64,000 nucleotides of DNA from Pseudomonas bubulae (GTDB taxonomy: Bacteria > Pseudomonadota > Gammaproteobacteria > Pseudomonadales > Pseudomonadaceae): contig NZ_UYJA01000002.1 in assembly GCF_900618535.1 (NCBI RefSeq), positions 434,001 through 498,000 of the forward strand. The letters run 5' to 3'. The notes beneath the pieces were generated by a model. That model saw only the letters and a program-made list of their open reading frames with translations. It was not told the origin of the DNA and did not search any database. Positions 25,790 through 35,594 of this stretch are shown piece after piece; position 1 is the stretch's first letter, and each line of letters starts with the position of its first letter. The translations under genes and the position numbers were made by a program.

Positions 25790-27001
25790 ATGAAAATTGT
25801 TGAAGCACGCGTGATTGTCACCTGTCCGGGTCGCAACCTGATCACCCTGAAAATCGTCACTGACGAGGGGGTCTACGGCATTGGCGATGCGACTTTGAAC
25901 GGCCGCGAAATGGCGGTTGTCGCCTACCTCGAAGAACACGTGCTGCCCGCGTTGATCGGACGTGATGCGCGACGTATCGAAGACATCTGGCAGTACCTTT
26001 ACCGCGGTGCCTACTGGCGCCGTGGCCCTGTGACCATGACCGCCATTGCCGCCGTTGACGTGGCACTGTGGGACATCAAGGCCAAGGCAGCCAACATGCC
26101 CCTGTACCAGCTGCTCGGCGGCAAAAGCCGCGAGCGGGTAATGGTCTACGGGCATGCCACGGGCAAGGACATCGAAGGCTGCCTGGCCGAAGTGGCCCGT
26201 CATGTGGAACTGGGCTACAAGGCGGTGCGTGTGCAATGCGGCATTCCGGGCATTGCCACCACCTATGGCGTGGCCAAGCGCAGTGGCGAACGCTATGAAC
26301 CGGCCGACAGCGACCTGCCAGCAGAGCATGTCTGGGACACCGCCAAGTACCTCAATCATGTACCCAAGCTGTTTGCCGCCGTGCGCGAGCGCTTTGGCGA
26401 TGACCTGCACATCCTGCATGACGTTCACCACCGCCTGACACCGATCGAAGCGGGGCGCCTGGGCAAGGCTGTGGAGCCTTTCAACCTGTTCTGGCTGGAA
26501 GACTGCACCCCGGCAGAAAACCAGGAAGCATTTCGACTTATCCGCCAGCACACCACAACCCCGCTGGCGGTGGGTGAAGTATTCAACTCGATTCACGACT
26601 GCCGCGAGCTGATTCAGGAACAACTGATCGACTATATCCGCGCCACCCTGGTTCACGCGGGCGGTATTACCCATGTGCGGCGGATCGCCGACTTTGCCGC
26701 GTTGTACCAGGTGCGCACCGGCTTTCATGGCGCCACCGACCTGTCGCCGGTGACCATGGGCGCGGCGCTGCATTTCGATACCTGGGTGCCCAACTTCGGC
26801 ATTCAGGAGCACATGCCCCACGACCCGCTGACTGATGACGTCTTCCCCCATGCCTATCGCTTTGAGGACGGCCATTTCACCCCGGGTGAAACCCCGGGCC
26901 ATGGCGTCGACATCAACGAAGAACTGGCTGCCAGATACCCCTACAAGCGCGCCAGCCTGCCGGTCAACCGCCTGGAAGATGGCACGCTCTGGCACTGGTA
27001 A
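25790..27001 (+). CDS. Enolase-superfamily D-mannonate dehydratase (ManD/RspA type)
   Basis: The 403-residue protein belongs to the mannonate dehydratase subgroup of the enolase superfamily. It has the capping domain (1-115, [23 protein letters not shown]), [18 protein letters not shown], then metal and base ligands in [26 protein letters not shown], and HGATDLSPV, ending with the usual [10 protein letters not shown]. High-activity members dehydrate D-mannonate to KDG; low-activity members also use D-gluconate. It is in operon with kdgK and an RspB-like gene. A second, unrelated dehydratase (UxuA) is encoded 5 kb downstream. Confidence 0.87.
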   Translation: MKIVEARVIVTCPGRNLITLKIVTDEGVYGIGDATLNGREMAVVAYLEEHVLPALIGRDARRIEDIWQYLYRGAYWRRGPVTMTAIAAVDVALWDIKAKAANMPLYQLLGGKSRERVMVYGHATGKDIEGCLAEVARHVELGYKAVRVQCGIPGIATTYGVAKRSGERYEPADSDLPAEHVWDTAKYLNHVPKLFAAVRERFGDDLHILHDVHHRLTPIEAGRLGKAVEPFNLFWLEDCTPAENQEAFRLIRQHTTTPLAVGEVFNSIHDCRELIQEQLIDYIRATLVHAGGITHVRRIADFAALYQVRTGFHGATDLSPVTMGAALHFDTWVPNFGIQEHMPHDPLTDDVFPHAYRFEDGHFTPGETPGHGVDINEELAARYPYKRASLPVNRLEDGTLWHW

Positions 27002-27077
27002 TACCGCTTAAAGCTGATTGCTCGACTGTTTAATAACTATAAAAAACGGGGCGTCATGTCCTGGCAGGAGTTACCCG

Positions 27078-28106
27078 ATGAAAGCGTTTCAAGTAAGAGC
27101 TCCCTTTGAATTCGGCCTGGCCCAGGTCGATGTCCCGCAACTGTCTCGCAGTGAAGTCAGGGTCGACGTCGCCTATGCCGGAATCTGCGGTTCGGACCTG
27201 CACATCATTCACGGGCAAAACGCCTTTGTGCGCTTCCCTCGGATTACCGGCCATGAGTTTTCCGGAGTGGTCAGCGAAGTGGGTGCAGACGTTACGCAGA
27301 TCAAGGTCGGCGACCGTGTGTGCATCGACCCGGTGATCAGCTGCGGTACCTGCTACCCGTGCCGCATCAATCGGCCCAATGTGTGCACCCAACTGCAAGT
27401 GATCGGTGTGCACCGTGACGGTGGTTTCAGTGAGCAAGTCTGCGTGCCTGCGAGCAATGTTTATCGCCTCCCGGACACTATGTCGCTGAGCCATGCCGCG
27501 CTGGTGGAACCGTACTCCATTGCCCTTAACGTGCTGGATCGCATGCAGCCGCACCCCGGCGACAGCCTGCTGATCTACGGCGCCGGGGTGATCGGCCTGA
27601 CCCTGGTGCAAATGGCCCGGGCATTGGGGCTGACCGACATTACCGTGACTGACGTGATTGACGAGCGCCTGCAAACCGCCCGCGCCCTGGGCGCCAGCCG
27701 CACCCTCAACGGCAAGGAAGTGGATGTAGAGGCGACGATGCGCGAGTTGACCCATGGCGAAGGCGTGCCACTGATTGTCGATGCTGCCTGCATCCCGGCG
27801 CTGATGCCGCAAATGGTGCGTATTGCCTCACCGGCCGGCCGTATCGGCCTGCTGGGTTTCAGCACCACGCCCACCGATCTGGTGCAGCTGGAAATGATCA
27901 AGAAAGAACTGACCCTGGTGGGATCGCGGCTCAACAACCGCAAGTTCGCGCGGGTGATTGAACTGATTGCCAGCGGCAAGTTGCAGGTTCAGGAAATGAT
28001 CAGCCACCGCATCCAGTTCGATGAAATGCCCGAAGCGATTGCCCTGATCGAAAACCACCCCGAGCAGACCCGCAAGGTGCTGGTGCAACTCAACAGCGCC
28101 CTGTAG
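27078..28106 (+). CDS. Zinc-dependent alcohol dehydrogenase (RspB-like, possible L-gulonate or galactonate dehydrogenase)
   Basis: The 342-residue MDR enzyme has the catalytic zinc ligands in [12 protein letters not shown] and ITGHEFSG. The four-Cys structural zinc loop is [15 protein letters not shown] and the NAD fold is [21 protein letters not shown] at 27078 has CAGGAG upstream. Genes of this type beside manD form the rspAB pair, and some RspB-like proteins oxidise L-gulonate or L-galactonate at C5 to feed uronate pathways. That role is inferred here from position only. A stem-loop straddles its stop codon. Confidence 0.8.
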   Translation: MKAFQVRAPFEFGLAQVDVPQLSRSEVRVDVAYAGICGSDLHIIHGQNAFVRFPRITGHEFSGVVSEVGADVTQIKVGDRVCIDPVISCGTCYPCRINRPNVCTQLQVIGVHRDGGFSEQVCVPASNVYRLPDTMSLSHAALVEPYSIALNVLDRMQPHPGDSLLIYGAGVIGLTLVQMARALGLTDITVTDVIDERLQTARALGASRTLNGKEVDVEATMRELTHGEGVPLIVDAACIPALMPQMVRIASPAGRIGLLGFSTTPTDLVQLEMIKKELTLVGSRLNNRKFARVIELIASGKLQVQEMISHRIQFDEMPEAIALIENHPEQTRKVLVQLNSAL

Positions 28107-28148
28107 CCGTTCAGAAGCGCAGCCGCGCTGCGCTTCCGGCGGCTACAG
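28101..28148. repeat. Stem-loop repeat over the dehydrogenase stop codon
   Basis: Outer arms CTGTAGCCG (28101-28109) and CGGCTACAG (28140-28148), and inner arms GAAGCGCAGC (28114-28123) and GCTGCGCTTC (28127-28136), are perfect inverted pairs. The same CTGTAGCCG opening occurs in the hairpin at 32216. No U-tract follows, so it is more likely a 3'-stabilising or dispersed element than a terminator. Confidence 0.65.
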
Positions 28149-28243
28149 GTCAGGCGTTACGGCTTTCGGCGTCAAGGATTCAACCGATACACGTGCCCCC
28201 AGCGGGCACCCTCACCGAATACAAAAACAAGCGGGAGGTTCCA

Positions 28244-29536
28244 ATGTTTGGTCAAGGTCGTACCTTAGTCATCATCATGCTGTTCCTGGCAGGCGTTATT
28301 AACTACCTGGATCGCTCGGCATTGTCTGTGGCCGCCCCCTTCATCCAGAAAGACTACGGTCTGACCACGGGTGAGATGGGCATGATTTTCAGCAGTTTTT
28401 TCGTCGGCTATGCGGCATTCAACTTTATCGGCGGCTGGGCTGCTGACCGCTACGGGGCGAAAACCACACTGCTGCTGGCCATGGTGCTGTGGTCGTTGTT
28501 CAGCGGTCTGACGGTATTGACCGTCGGCTTTATGTCGCTGGTGTTTATCCGCATCCTGTTCGGCATGGGTGAAGGCCCGTTGAGCGTGACCACCAGCAAG
28601 ATGGTCAACAACTGGTACACCCCCAAGCAACGGGCGCGGGCGCTGGGTTCCTCCATGTCCGGCACCCCGTTGGGGGGGGCGATTTCCGGACCGGTAGTGG
28701 GCTTTATCGCCATCAGCTACGGCTGGAAGGTGTCGTTCATCATCATCATGCTGATTGGCCTGGTGTGGGCGGCGGTCTGGTACAAATTCGTCAAGGACAA
28801 GCCCACCGGCAAGGTTGCCGAAGAGATTGCGCAAGGCGAAGGCCAGAGCGAGATGGCGGCGCAGCCGGTGCACCCGCTGCGTTACTACCTCAAGCAGCCG
28901 ACCGTGCTGTTCACCTCGCTGGCGTTCTTTTCGTACAACTACACACTGTTCTTCTTTCTGACCTGGTTCCCCAGCTACCTGACGATGGCCCACGGCCTCA
29001 ACGTTAAAGAGATGAGTATCGCCACGGTCATTCCATGGTTGCTGGGCTTCCTCGGTTTGGCACTGGGCGGTTTCATTTCCGACTTCGTGTTCAAGAAAAC
29101 CGGGCGGATGATGTTTTCACGCAAAGTGGTACTGGTGACCTGTCTGCTGGCCTGTGCCGTGTGCATCGGCCTTGCCGGGCTCGTCACCACCCTGTACCCG
29201 GCCGTGATTCTGGTGGCCCTGGCGGTGTTCTTTCTGTACCTCACCGGTGCCATTTACTGGGCAATCATCCAGGACACGGTACCTGCTGCCCGCGTCGGCG
29301 GAGTCAGTGGCTTCATGCATTTTCTGGCCAACACCTCGGGCATTATCGGTCCGACCCTGACCGGCTTCCTGGTGCAGTTCACTGGTTCGTTCACCAGCGC
29401 CTTCCTGTTGGCCGGTGTGCTGACCATCATCGGTGCAGTATGTGTAGCGCGCTATGTCAAACCACTGCCGGTGATCGATGAAGCCGTACCACCAGCAGGC
29501 AGCGTCTTGCCGGCTGCCGCCCTGAGCCATCCTTGA
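28244..29536 (+). CDS. MFS transporter, ACS family (ExuT-like hexuronate carrier)
   Basis: The 430-residue, twelve-segment carrier begins with LFLAGVINYLDRSALSVAAPFIQKD, typical of the anion:cation symporter family. It has motif A GGWAADRYGAK and FIRILFGMGEGPLSVTTSKMVNNWY, like ExuT, GudP and GarP. ATG at 28244 follows GGGAGG; an upstream start would be in the spacer. It precedes uxuB by 11 bases. It is expected to import glucuronate, galacturonate or an aldonate by proton symport. Confidence 0.85.
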   Translation: MFGQGRTLVIIMLFLAGVINYLDRSALSVAAPFIQKDYGLTTGEMGMIFSSFFVGYAAFNFIGGWAADRYGAKTTLLLAMVLWSLFSGLTVLTVGFMSLVFIRILFGMGEGPLSVTTSKMVNNWYTPKQRARALGSSMSGTPLGGAISGPVVGFIAISYGWKVSFIIIMLIGLVWAAVWYKFVKDKPTGKVAEEIAQGEGQSEMAAQPVHPLRYYLKQPTVLFTSLAFFSYNYTLFFFLTWFPSYLTMAHGLNVKEMSIATVIPWLLGFLGLALGGFISDFVFKKTGRMMFSRKVVLVTCLLACAVCIGLAGLVTTLYPAVILVALAVFFLYLTGAIYWAIIQDTVPAARVGGVSGFMHFLANTSGIIGPTLTGFLVQFTGSFTSAFLLAGVLTIIGAVCVARYVKPLPVIDEAVPPAGSVLPAAALSHP

Positions 29537-29547
29537 GGAGCCTGTCG

Positions 29548-30999
29548 ATGCCTGTGATTCAACCAGTACCCGCAGTGGCCGCAGCAGCTGAAATCGGGAT
29601 CGTGCATCTGGGCCTGGGGGCGTTTCATCGTGCTCACCAGGCGGTCTATCTGCAACGCCATCACAACCGTCACGGTGAGGGTCCGTGGGGGTTGTGCAGC
29701 GCCAACCTGCGTTCCAACCGGACCCTGGTAGAGCAGTTGCGCGAGCAGCAATGCCGTTACTCGGTGGCCGAGTATCGTGACCGCGAGCAGGTGACGTTGC
29801 GCGAGATCACGGTATTGCGTGAGGCCCTGTACGCCGGTGATGGCGGCGCGGAACTGGAGCAGCTGTTGCAGCGCATGGCCGATCCGCAGACACGGATTGT
29901 GACCCTGACGGTTACCGAAAAAGGTTATTGCCTGAGTCCGGCCACTGGCCAGTTACGCCTGCAAGACCCGGGCGTTATCCACGACCTTGCCCACCCGCAA
30001 GCACCACGTACGGCACCGGGGATTGTGCTGGAGGCCCTGCGCCGCCGGTTCCAGGCGGGTATCCCGGCCTTTACCGTGCTGTGCTGCGACAACATGCCGG
30101 ACAACGGCCAGCGCACCCGTCAGGCGGTCATGGGGTTGGCGGTTAAAGGCAGTGAGCTGGCGCTTTGGATCGGGCAGCACGTGGCATTCCCCGGTTGCAT
30201 GGTCGACCGCATTGTTCCGGCCATGGATGCGCAAGCGTTCAGCGACCTGCAGCAGCTTGGCTGCCAGGACCCCGCGGCAGTGGTGTGTGAAAGCTTCAGC
30301 CAGTGGGTGATCGAGGATCACTTCCCCCAGGGGCGCCCGGACTGGGAGCTGGACGGCGTGCAGATGGTCGCGGATGTGCGGCCGTTCGAGACCATGAAGC
30401 TGCGCATGCTCAACGGCAGCCATTCGCTGCTGGCCTATATCGGTTTGCTGGCGGGCCATGAGACGGTATTCGAGGCCATCAGCGATCCTGATTTGCTGTT
30501 GTTTATCCAGCGCTATATGGCCCAAGAGGCCGCACCGACGCTGGATATGCCGGCGCAGATCGACGTAACGAGTTATGGCCGTGACCTGTGCGCGCGGTTT
30601 GCCAATGACAGCCTGCAACACCGGTTGCGCCAGATCGCCATGGATGGTTCGCAAAAACTGCCGCAGCGCTGGCTCCAGGGTGCACAGGCACTGCTTGAAG
30701 CGGGGCGCGACGTTGACTGTATCGCGCTGGGGGTTGCAGCCTGGATTCACTACTGCACCCGGCCTTTGCCGGGCCGTGAAGCCCATGTGGTCGATGACCC
30801 GCTAAGCGCCACGTTTGCCGATCTGGCGGGCAGCCTTGACGGGGCACAGCGCGTCGATGCCTTTCTCGATCTGGAGCAGGTATTCCCGCTCGCGCTGTCG
30901 GCGCGGCCGGCCTTTCGCGATGCGGTGCAGCGCGCTTACAGCGCCATTGAGCAGGCCGGTATGGCGGCTCAGCTAAAAACTTTTGCAGCACATAACTAA
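29548..30999 (+). CDS. uxuB: Mannitol dehydrogenase-family oxidoreductase, fructuronate reductase UxuB
   Basis: The 483-residue enzyme is a polyol-specific long-chain dehydrogenase. It has an N-terminal NAD domain ([17 protein letters not shown]) and a C-terminal catalytic domain with the [16 protein letters not shown] motif, which holds the active-site Asn and His, plus a Lys before the first Leu. TTGAGGAG precedes ATG 29548. Beside uxuA it is assigned to NAD-linked interconversion of D-fructuronate and D-mannonate. Mannitol or arabinitol dehydrogenase is possible, but the uxuA neighbour argues against it. Confidence 0.83.
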   Translation: MPVIQPVPAVAAAAEIGIVHLGLGAFHRAHQAVYLQRHHNRHGEGPWGLCSANLRSNRTLVEQLREQQCRYSVAEYRDREQVTLREITVLREALYAGDGGAELEQLLQRMADPQTRIVTLTVTEKGYCLSPATGQLRLQDPGVIHDLAHPQAPRTAPGIVLEALRRRFQAGIPAFTVLCCDNMPDNGQRTRQAVMGLAVKGSELALWIGQHVAFPGCMVDRIVPAMDAQAFSDLQQLGCQDPAAVVCESFSQWVIEDHFPQGRPDWELDGVQMVADVRPFETMKLRMLNGSHSLLAYIGLLAGHETVFEAISDPDLLLFIQRYMAQEAAPTLDMPAQIDVTSYGRDLCARFANDSLQHRLRQIAMDGSQKLPQRWLQGAQALLEAGRDVDCIALGVAAWIHYCTRPLPGREAHVVDDPLSATFADLAGSLDGAQRVDAFLDLEQVFPLALSARPAFRDAVQRAYSAIEQAGMAAQLKTFAAHN

Positions 31000-31016
31000 C
31001 AAGAAGGGAGATAGAC

Positions 31017-32192
31017 ATGGAACAGACTTGGCGCTGGTTTGGCCCCCAGGATCCGATTTCACTGGCAGATGTGCGCCAGACCGGAGCCACCGGGATTGTC
31101 ACTGCCTTGCACGACATCCCCAATGGCCAGGTATGGCCGGTGGCAGCGATTGCGGCACGCAAGCAGATGATCGAAGACGCTGGCCTGACCTGGTCGGTGG
31201 TGGAAAGCATTCCGGTGCACGAAGACATCAAGCGCGGCTGTGGTCGCCGTGACGAGTACATCGCCAACTATCAGCAAAGCGTGCGCAATCTGGCGAGTTG
31301 CGGCATTGATATCGTCTGCTACAACTTTATGCCGGTGCTGGACTGGACCCGCACCGACCTGGCCTGGGAGATGGATGACGGTGGCTGGGCCCTGCGTTTT
31401 GACCAGACCGCCTTTGCCGCATTTGACCTGTTTATCCTCCAGCGCCCGGAGGCGCAGGCCGAGTACAGTGCCGAGGATATCGCGCAAGCCAGGGCCTACT
31501 TTGAAAAGCTGACCCCCGAGCAGAATACCAGCCTGGTCAACACGCTGATTGCCGGTCTGCCTGGCGCAGAAGAGCACTACAGCCTGGAAGATTTCCGCGC
31601 CTTGCTGCGCACCTACGCCGAGATCGACGAGGCGAAGTTGCGTGAGCACCTGGGGCATTTCTTGCGTGAAGTGATTCCGGTCGCAGAGGAAGTGGGTGTG
31701 CGCATGGCCATCCACCCGGACGATCCACCGCGGGCGTTGCTGGGCCTGCCGCGTATCCTGTCGACTGCCGCAGATGCGCAATGGTTGCTGGATGCCGCGC
31801 CAAGCCCGGCCAATGGCCTGACTTTTTGCACCGGGTCTTATGGCGTGCGTGAAGACAATGATCTGGTGGCGATGGCCAAACAGTTTGCGCCCTTCATCTA
31901 CTTCACCCACCTGCGCTCGACCCGCCGCGAGGCCGATCCGCGCAGTTTCCACGAAGCCCATCACCTGGGAGGGGATGTGGACATGGTCGGGGTGATCGGT
32001 GCGCTGGTGGCCGAGGATCTGCGCCGTGAACGTGAGGGCGGCCCGCGCTTGCCGCTGCGCCCGGACCACGGTCACCAGTTGCTCGATGACCAGCACCGCA
32101 AGAGCAACCCGGGTTATTCGCTGATCGGTCGCCTCAAAGGCCTGGCCGAGATTCGCGGGGTGGAAATGGCGATGCGCCAGCAACTGGCGTGA
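31017..32192 (+). CDS. uxuA: D-mannonate dehydratase UxuA
   Basis: The 391-residue TIM-barrel enzyme starts [32 protein letters not shown], the UxuA signature. It contains [32 protein letters not shown] with Mn/Fe ligands, LTFCTGSYG and [37 protein letters not shown] precedes the ATG and the gap to uxuB is 17 bases. It dehydrates D-mannonate to KDG. It is the last gene of the cluster and is followed by a strong palindromic repeat. Confidence 0.92.
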   Translation: MEQTWRWFGPQDPISLADVRQTGATGIVTALHDIPNGQVWPVAAIAARKQMIEDAGLTWSVVESIPVHEDIKRGCGRRDEYIANYQQSVRNLASCGIDIVCYNFMPVLDWTRTDLAWEMDDGGWALRFDQTAFAAFDLFILQRPEAQAEYSAEDIAQARAYFEKLTPEQNTSLVNTLIAGLPGAEEHYSLEDFRALLRTYAEIDEAKLREHLGHFLREVIPVAEEVGVRMAIHPDDPPRALLGLPRILSTAADAQWLLDAAPSPANGLTFCTGSYGVREDNDLVAMAKQFAPFIYFTHLRSTRREADPRSFHEAHHLGGDVDMVGVIGALVAEDLRREREGGPRLPLRPDHGHQLLDDQHRKSNPGYSLIGRLKGLAEIRGVEMAMRQQLA

Positions 32193-32215
32193 CACCGTTT
32201 GCCTTGCACAGCTGA

Positions 32216-32273
32216 CCTGTAGCCGCTGCCGCAGGCTGCGCGCCCCATCGCAGCCTGTGGCAGCGGCGACAGG
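32216..32273. repeat. 58-bp palindromic repeat, probable bidirectional hairpin
   Basis: Arms 32216-32230 (CCTGTAGCCGCTGCC) and 32259-32273 pair at 14 of 15 positions, with inner arms CAGGCTGCG and CGCAGCCTG perfect. It lies between the convergent uxuA and NmrA-type genes and is likely to shield both transcript ends. Confidence 0.7.
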
Positions 32274-32279
32274 GATGAA

Positions 32280-33167
32280 TCAATAGGCAAACACCTTGCG
32301 GTGCTTTTGCACGAAGTCTTCCCAGCGCACCGGCTGGCGCCCGGTGATCTGGCTGAAATTGTCGAAGGTTTCTTCAACCCCGGGAATTTGCCCGGCGGCC
32401 ATGCGCGTGAAGTTGTCCTGTACGCAGGTCATATAAGCCATTTCTGCACCTGCCGCGCGCATGTTCTGCACAAATACGTCCGGTGACTGTGCGTCATAAC
32501 GAAATGGCTGGCCCAGCAGGCGGGTCATGATCGCGGCGATATCGCCATAGGACTGTACGTCGTAGCCCAGTCGATAGGTCTGACCTGCATGCTTTTGCGG
32601 GTGCAACAAAGCTTGTGCGGCCACCCGGGCCACATCTTCGCCGTCAACCCAGCTGAACCGCGTATCACCGGTGTACTGCTCGATCACTCCGTTGATGACT
32701 GCGCGGGTGCCATCGTAGCTGAGCAGGTTTTGCATAAAGCACTCGGGACGCAAATGGGTAAACGAGAAACCGGACCACTCGATATAACGTTCTACAAACT
32801 GGTGCCAGGCCCAGTGGCCGATGGTGGTGTCGTCCCGCCCGCAGGCACCCAGATGCACCAAATGCTGCACGCCGGATTTTTTCGCCTGGTCGATGAATGC
32901 CTTGCTCTGGCGCAGCATGTCCACGGTGTAGCCGGTGACCAGCAGGGCGCGGTCGATACCCTCCAGCGCCGGGGCCAGGGTGTGTTCCTGGTCGAAATCC
33001 ATGATCACGGTGCGAATGCCCTGTGCAGTAAAAGACTGGGCCTTGGCGTGGGAGCGCACGGCCGCGACCAGGGTAATGGTCTTGTCAGCCAGCAGGTTGC
33101 GCAGGGTGTCGCCGCCGATCTGGCCGGTGGCGCCGGTGATTAAAACGGTGGGTTTGTGCGAAGTCAT
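32280..33167 (-). CDS. NmrA-family NAD(P)-binding oxidoreductase
   Basis: The 295-residue atypical SDR has the nucleotide motif ITGATGQIGGDTLRNL and a basic VRSHAKAQ, then the NmrA-type interior (VQHLVHLGACG, HWAWHQFVERYIEWSGFSFTHLRPECFMQN, FSWVDGEDVARVAAQAL). The YxxxK catalytic pair is not evident, so it may be a quinone reductase of the QorB type or a redox-sensing protein. It is divergent from a LysR regulator across a region with nested inverted repeats, and that regulator probably controls it. Confidence 0.78.
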   Translation of the reverse strand: MTSHKPTVLITGATGQIGGDTLRNLLADKTITLVAAVRSHAKAQSFTAQGIRTVIMDFDQEHTLAPALEGIDRALLVTGYTVDMLRQSKAFIDQAKKSGVQHLVHLGACGRDDTTIGHWAWHQFVERYIEWSGFSFTHLRPECFMQNLLSYDGTRAVINGVIEQYTGDTRFSWVDGEDVARVAAQALLHPQKHAGQTYRLGYDVQSYGDIAAIMTRLLGQPFRYDAQSPDVFVQNMRAAGAEMAYMTCVQDNFTRMAAGQIPGVEETFDNFSQITGRQPVRWEDFVQKHRKVFAY

Positions 33168-33232
33168 AAATACGCCTGATGCTTGAGTAAGTTCGTGGTG
33201 TAAAAGCTTACTGGGGAACTGCTGGCGTATTT
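33168..33232. promoter_or_regulatory. Nested inverted repeats in the NmrA/LysR divergent promoter
   Basis: Outer arms AAATACGCC (33168-33176) and GGCGTATTT (33224-33232), and inner arms AGTAAG (33186-33191) and CTTACT (33207-33212), are perfect and nearly concentric. They are compatible with a LysR tetramer site; function is inferred. Confidence 0.4.
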
Positions 33233-33284
33233 AGGATGCCTTTTATCTAATAAGATGAACTGAATTCACTAATGAGGGCCGTGC

Positions 33285-34202
33285 ATGTTTGCTTCCGAGC
33301 GCCTGAAAGGTATCGATGTATTTGTCTGTGTCGCCGACTCGGGCAGCTTCAGGGCTGCTGCCGAGCGTTTGAACCTGACGGCCTCGGCGATCAGCAAGGG
33401 CATCGCCCGGCTGGAAGGCAGGCTTGGGGTGCGCTTGTTCCAGCGCACCACGCGGCGCTTGGCATTGACCGATGGCGGAGCGGCTTTTTACCGGACCTGT
33501 ATCGGGGTTCTGGCCGAACTGGAGGAGGCCGAGTTGGCCATGCAGGCCGACAATGCCGAGCCGCAGGGCAGGATCCGCATTGACTTGCCGGCGGCCTTCG
33601 GGCGTTTGCAGGCGTTGCCGGTGATTTTGCAGTTTGTGCAAAAACACGCACTGCTGCTGCCGCATATTTCGTTCTCCGACCGCTTTATCGACCCGGTCGA
33701 AGAGGGTGTGGATATTGTCGTGCGGGTCGGTGGGGCGGATATCTGGCCAGCGGCGCTGGAACATCGCTTTTTGGGGCGCGAGCGGCATGTGTTCTGTGCT
33801 GCGCCGGCTTATCTGAGCATTCACGGCACGCCTGTGACCGACCGCGATCTGGAGCATCACCAGTGTGTGGCCTATGGGCGGGCCGACGGCACGGTCAGCC
33901 CTTGGAACTTCGCAGGCAGCCGCCCCGGAGAGATAGAGCGCCGGGTGATGCCCGCCAGGTACATCGTAGGAGATGGTGAAGGGCAAGTGATGACGGTGCT
34001 GGCGGGATGCGGCATCGCCCAACTGCCCACCTGGCTGATCAAGCAGCATCTGGCTGATGGTTCACTGGTGCAGGTGCTGCCGCATCTGGCGAGCGAGGGG
34101 CTGGCGATCAACCTGGTGTGGCCAAAAAGCCGCAAGGCCCTGCCCAAGGTCAGTGCTTTGCTTGATGCCCTGACCGTCGGGCTGATGCCGTTGGCGGATT
34201 AA
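33285..34202 (+). CDS. LysR-family transcriptional regulator
   Basis: The 305-residue protein has the LysR winged helix (about 5-65: FVCVADSGSFRAAAERLNLTASAISKGIARLEGRLGVRLFQRTTRRLALTD) and a PBP2-like effector domain (about 90-295; GRIRIDLPAAFGRLQALPVILQF, DGEGQVMTVLAGCGIAQLPTWLI), as in the CrgA/PA2758 branch. It is divergent from the NmrA-type oxidoreductase and is its likely regulator. Confidence 0.87.
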   Translation: MFASERLKGIDVFVCVADSGSFRAAAERLNLTASAISKGIARLEGRLGVRLFQRTTRRLALTDGGAAFYRTCIGVLAELEEAELAMQADNAEPQGRIRIDLPAAFGRLQALPVILQFVQKHALLLPHISFSDRFIDPVEEGVDIVVRVGGADIWPAALEHRFLGRERHVFCAAPAYLSIHGTPVTDRDLEHHQCVAYGRADGTVSPWNFAGSRPGEIERRVMPARYIVGDGEGQVMTVLAGCGIAQLPTWLIKQHLADGSLVQVLPHLASEGLAINLVWPKSRKALPKVSALLDALTVGLMPLAD

Positions 34203-34221
34203 TTGGCGGGTTGCACTCGTC

Positions 34222-34309
34222 CTGTGGGAGCGGGCTTGCTCGCGATTGGATCACTGCGGTTTTACAGTGACAGCGCATCGTCTGCATCGCAGGCAAGCCA
34301 GCCCCCACA
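34222..34309. repeat. REP doublet
   Basis: TGTGGGAGCGGGCTTGCTCGCGAT on the left is mirrored by ATCGCAGGCAAGCCAGCCCCCACA on the right around a short variable centre; it lies between the convergent LysR and Lrp genes. Confidence 0.85.
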
Positions 34310-34324
34310 TGTTTTTATGCCGCC

Positions 34325-34777
34325 TCACAACGGCAGCATCCGGTCCTGAATAACCCGCTTCATTACCAGCGTGGACGTCAGGCGTTGCACATTGGGCAGT
34401 GAGGTCAGGCGCTCATCGTAGAGTTGCTGGAACGCCGGCAGGTCGGCGGCGACCACATGCAGCAGGTAGTCCGGGTCACCAAACAGTCTTTGTGCGTCGA
34501 CGATCTGCGAGGTCTCGATCACTGCCGCTTCAAAATCGGCAATCGCCTGACGGGTCACTTCGCGCAGGGTGACAAACACCATGGCGGAAAAGTTAAGTCC
34601 CAGTTCGCCGGGCGCCAGCAGGGCGCGATAGCCAAGAATCACCCCCGAGTCTTCCAGCGCCCGTACGCGCCGATGGCAGGGTGAGAGACTCAAACCCACC
34701 CGTTCTGCGAGTTCGGTGAGGGAAAGTCGGCCATCAGCTTGCAGCTGCGCAAGAATATTCCTGTCAATGCGATCCAT
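34325..34777 (-). CDS. Lrp/AsnC-family transcriptional regulator
   Basis: The 150-residue protein has an N-terminal helix-turn-helix (about 1-60: MDRIDRNILAQLQADGRLSLTELAERVGLSLSPCHRRVRALEDSGVI) and a RAM ligand domain (about 65-145; FGDPDYLLHVVAADLPAFQQLYDERL). It is divergent from the LysE-family exporter, the usual arrangement for amino-acid export controlled by a dedicated Lrp protein. Confidence 0.9.
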   Translation of the reverse strand: MDRIDRNILAQLQADGRLSLTELAERVGLSLSPCHRRVRALEDSGVILGYRALLAPGELGLNFSAMVFVTLREVTRQAIADFEAAVIETSQIVDAQRLFGDPDYLLHVVAADLPAFQQLYDERLTSLPNVQRLTSTLVMKRVIQDRMLPL

Positions 34778-34947
34778 ATGGAAGAACCTTTCCCGTTTAT
34801 GACTGTTGCTTAGGGTAAACGAAAGATAATCCTGGCGGCATTTGCTTATTCTTCTTTTGCCCGCTGAGACCTTCCCAGAAAGCAGCGGCGCGGGGCTTGT
34901 GCCCCATCTCTCATCATCAAAGTTCCAGTGTAGAAAGGAAATGTCCC

Positions 34948-35565
34948 GTGACTCTCAGCGTCCTGGCCGCGTTTTGGGCGGTATCGTTCTTGTTTATCAT
35001 CACCCCCGGCGCAGACTGGGCCTATGCGATTTCCGCGGGCATGCGCGGGCGGCTGGTGACGCCAGCGGTGGCGGGTATGCTCTCGGGGCATTTGCTGGCT
35101 ACGGTGATTGTGGCGGCAGGCGTGGGCGGGCTGGTGGCGCGCAATCCGATGATCCTCAGCGTGCTGACGGTTGCGGGGGCGCTGTATTTGCTCTGGCTGG
35201 GTGTGTGCATGCTCAGGGACCCCGCAACCCCCCAGTCCGGGCAGGGGCAGGCGTCTGATTCATGGTCGCGCTGGGCGTGGAAGGGGTTGTGTGTCAGCGG
35301 CCTCAATCCCAAGGTGCTGCTGTTGTTTCTGGCGCTTTTGCCGCAGTTCACCGACCCGCTGTCGAACTGGTCGATACCGACACAGATCATTGCCCTGGGC
35401 GGGCTGCATGCGGTCAGTTGTGCGCTGGTGTATCTGGCGGTGGGTTTCAGTGCCCACGCCGTGTTGCGCACCCGGCCAGGTGCTGCAAAGAATGTCAGCC
35501 GGGTATCGGGGGCGATAATGATCCTGATTGCGGTGGTGCTGCTGGCGGAGCAGGCCTACAGTTGA
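34948..35565 (+). CDS. LysE/RhtB-family amino-acid exporter
   Basis: The 205-residue protein has about six membrane segments and the family motif ITPGADWAYAISAGMRGRLVTPAVAGMLSGH, then KGLCVSGLNPKVLLLFLALLPQF. GTG at 34948 is chosen; GAAAGGA lies upstream, and an ATG seven bases earlier is out of frame. It is probably controlled by the divergent Lrp protein. The substrate amino acid is unknown. Confidence 0.85.
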   Translation: MTLSVLAAFWAVSFLFIITPGADWAYAISAGMRGRLVTPAVAGMLSGHLLATVIVAAGVGGLVARNPMILSVLTVAGALYLLWLGVCMLRDPATPQSGQGQASDSWSRWAWKGLCVSGLNPKVLLLFLALLPQFTDPLSNWSIPTQIIALGGLHAVSCALVYLAVGFSAHAVLRTRPGAAKNVSRVSGAIMILIAVVLLAEQAYS

Positions 35566-35594
35566 GGCTTGGCCAACAACCTGAGGAACAAACT

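Noticed and set aside
35262..35594. Long in-frame extension upstream of the DUF924 protein
   Set aside because: It overlaps the LysE-type exporter in another frame; the exporter has clear family motifs and the DUF924 gene has GAGGA before GTG 35595.
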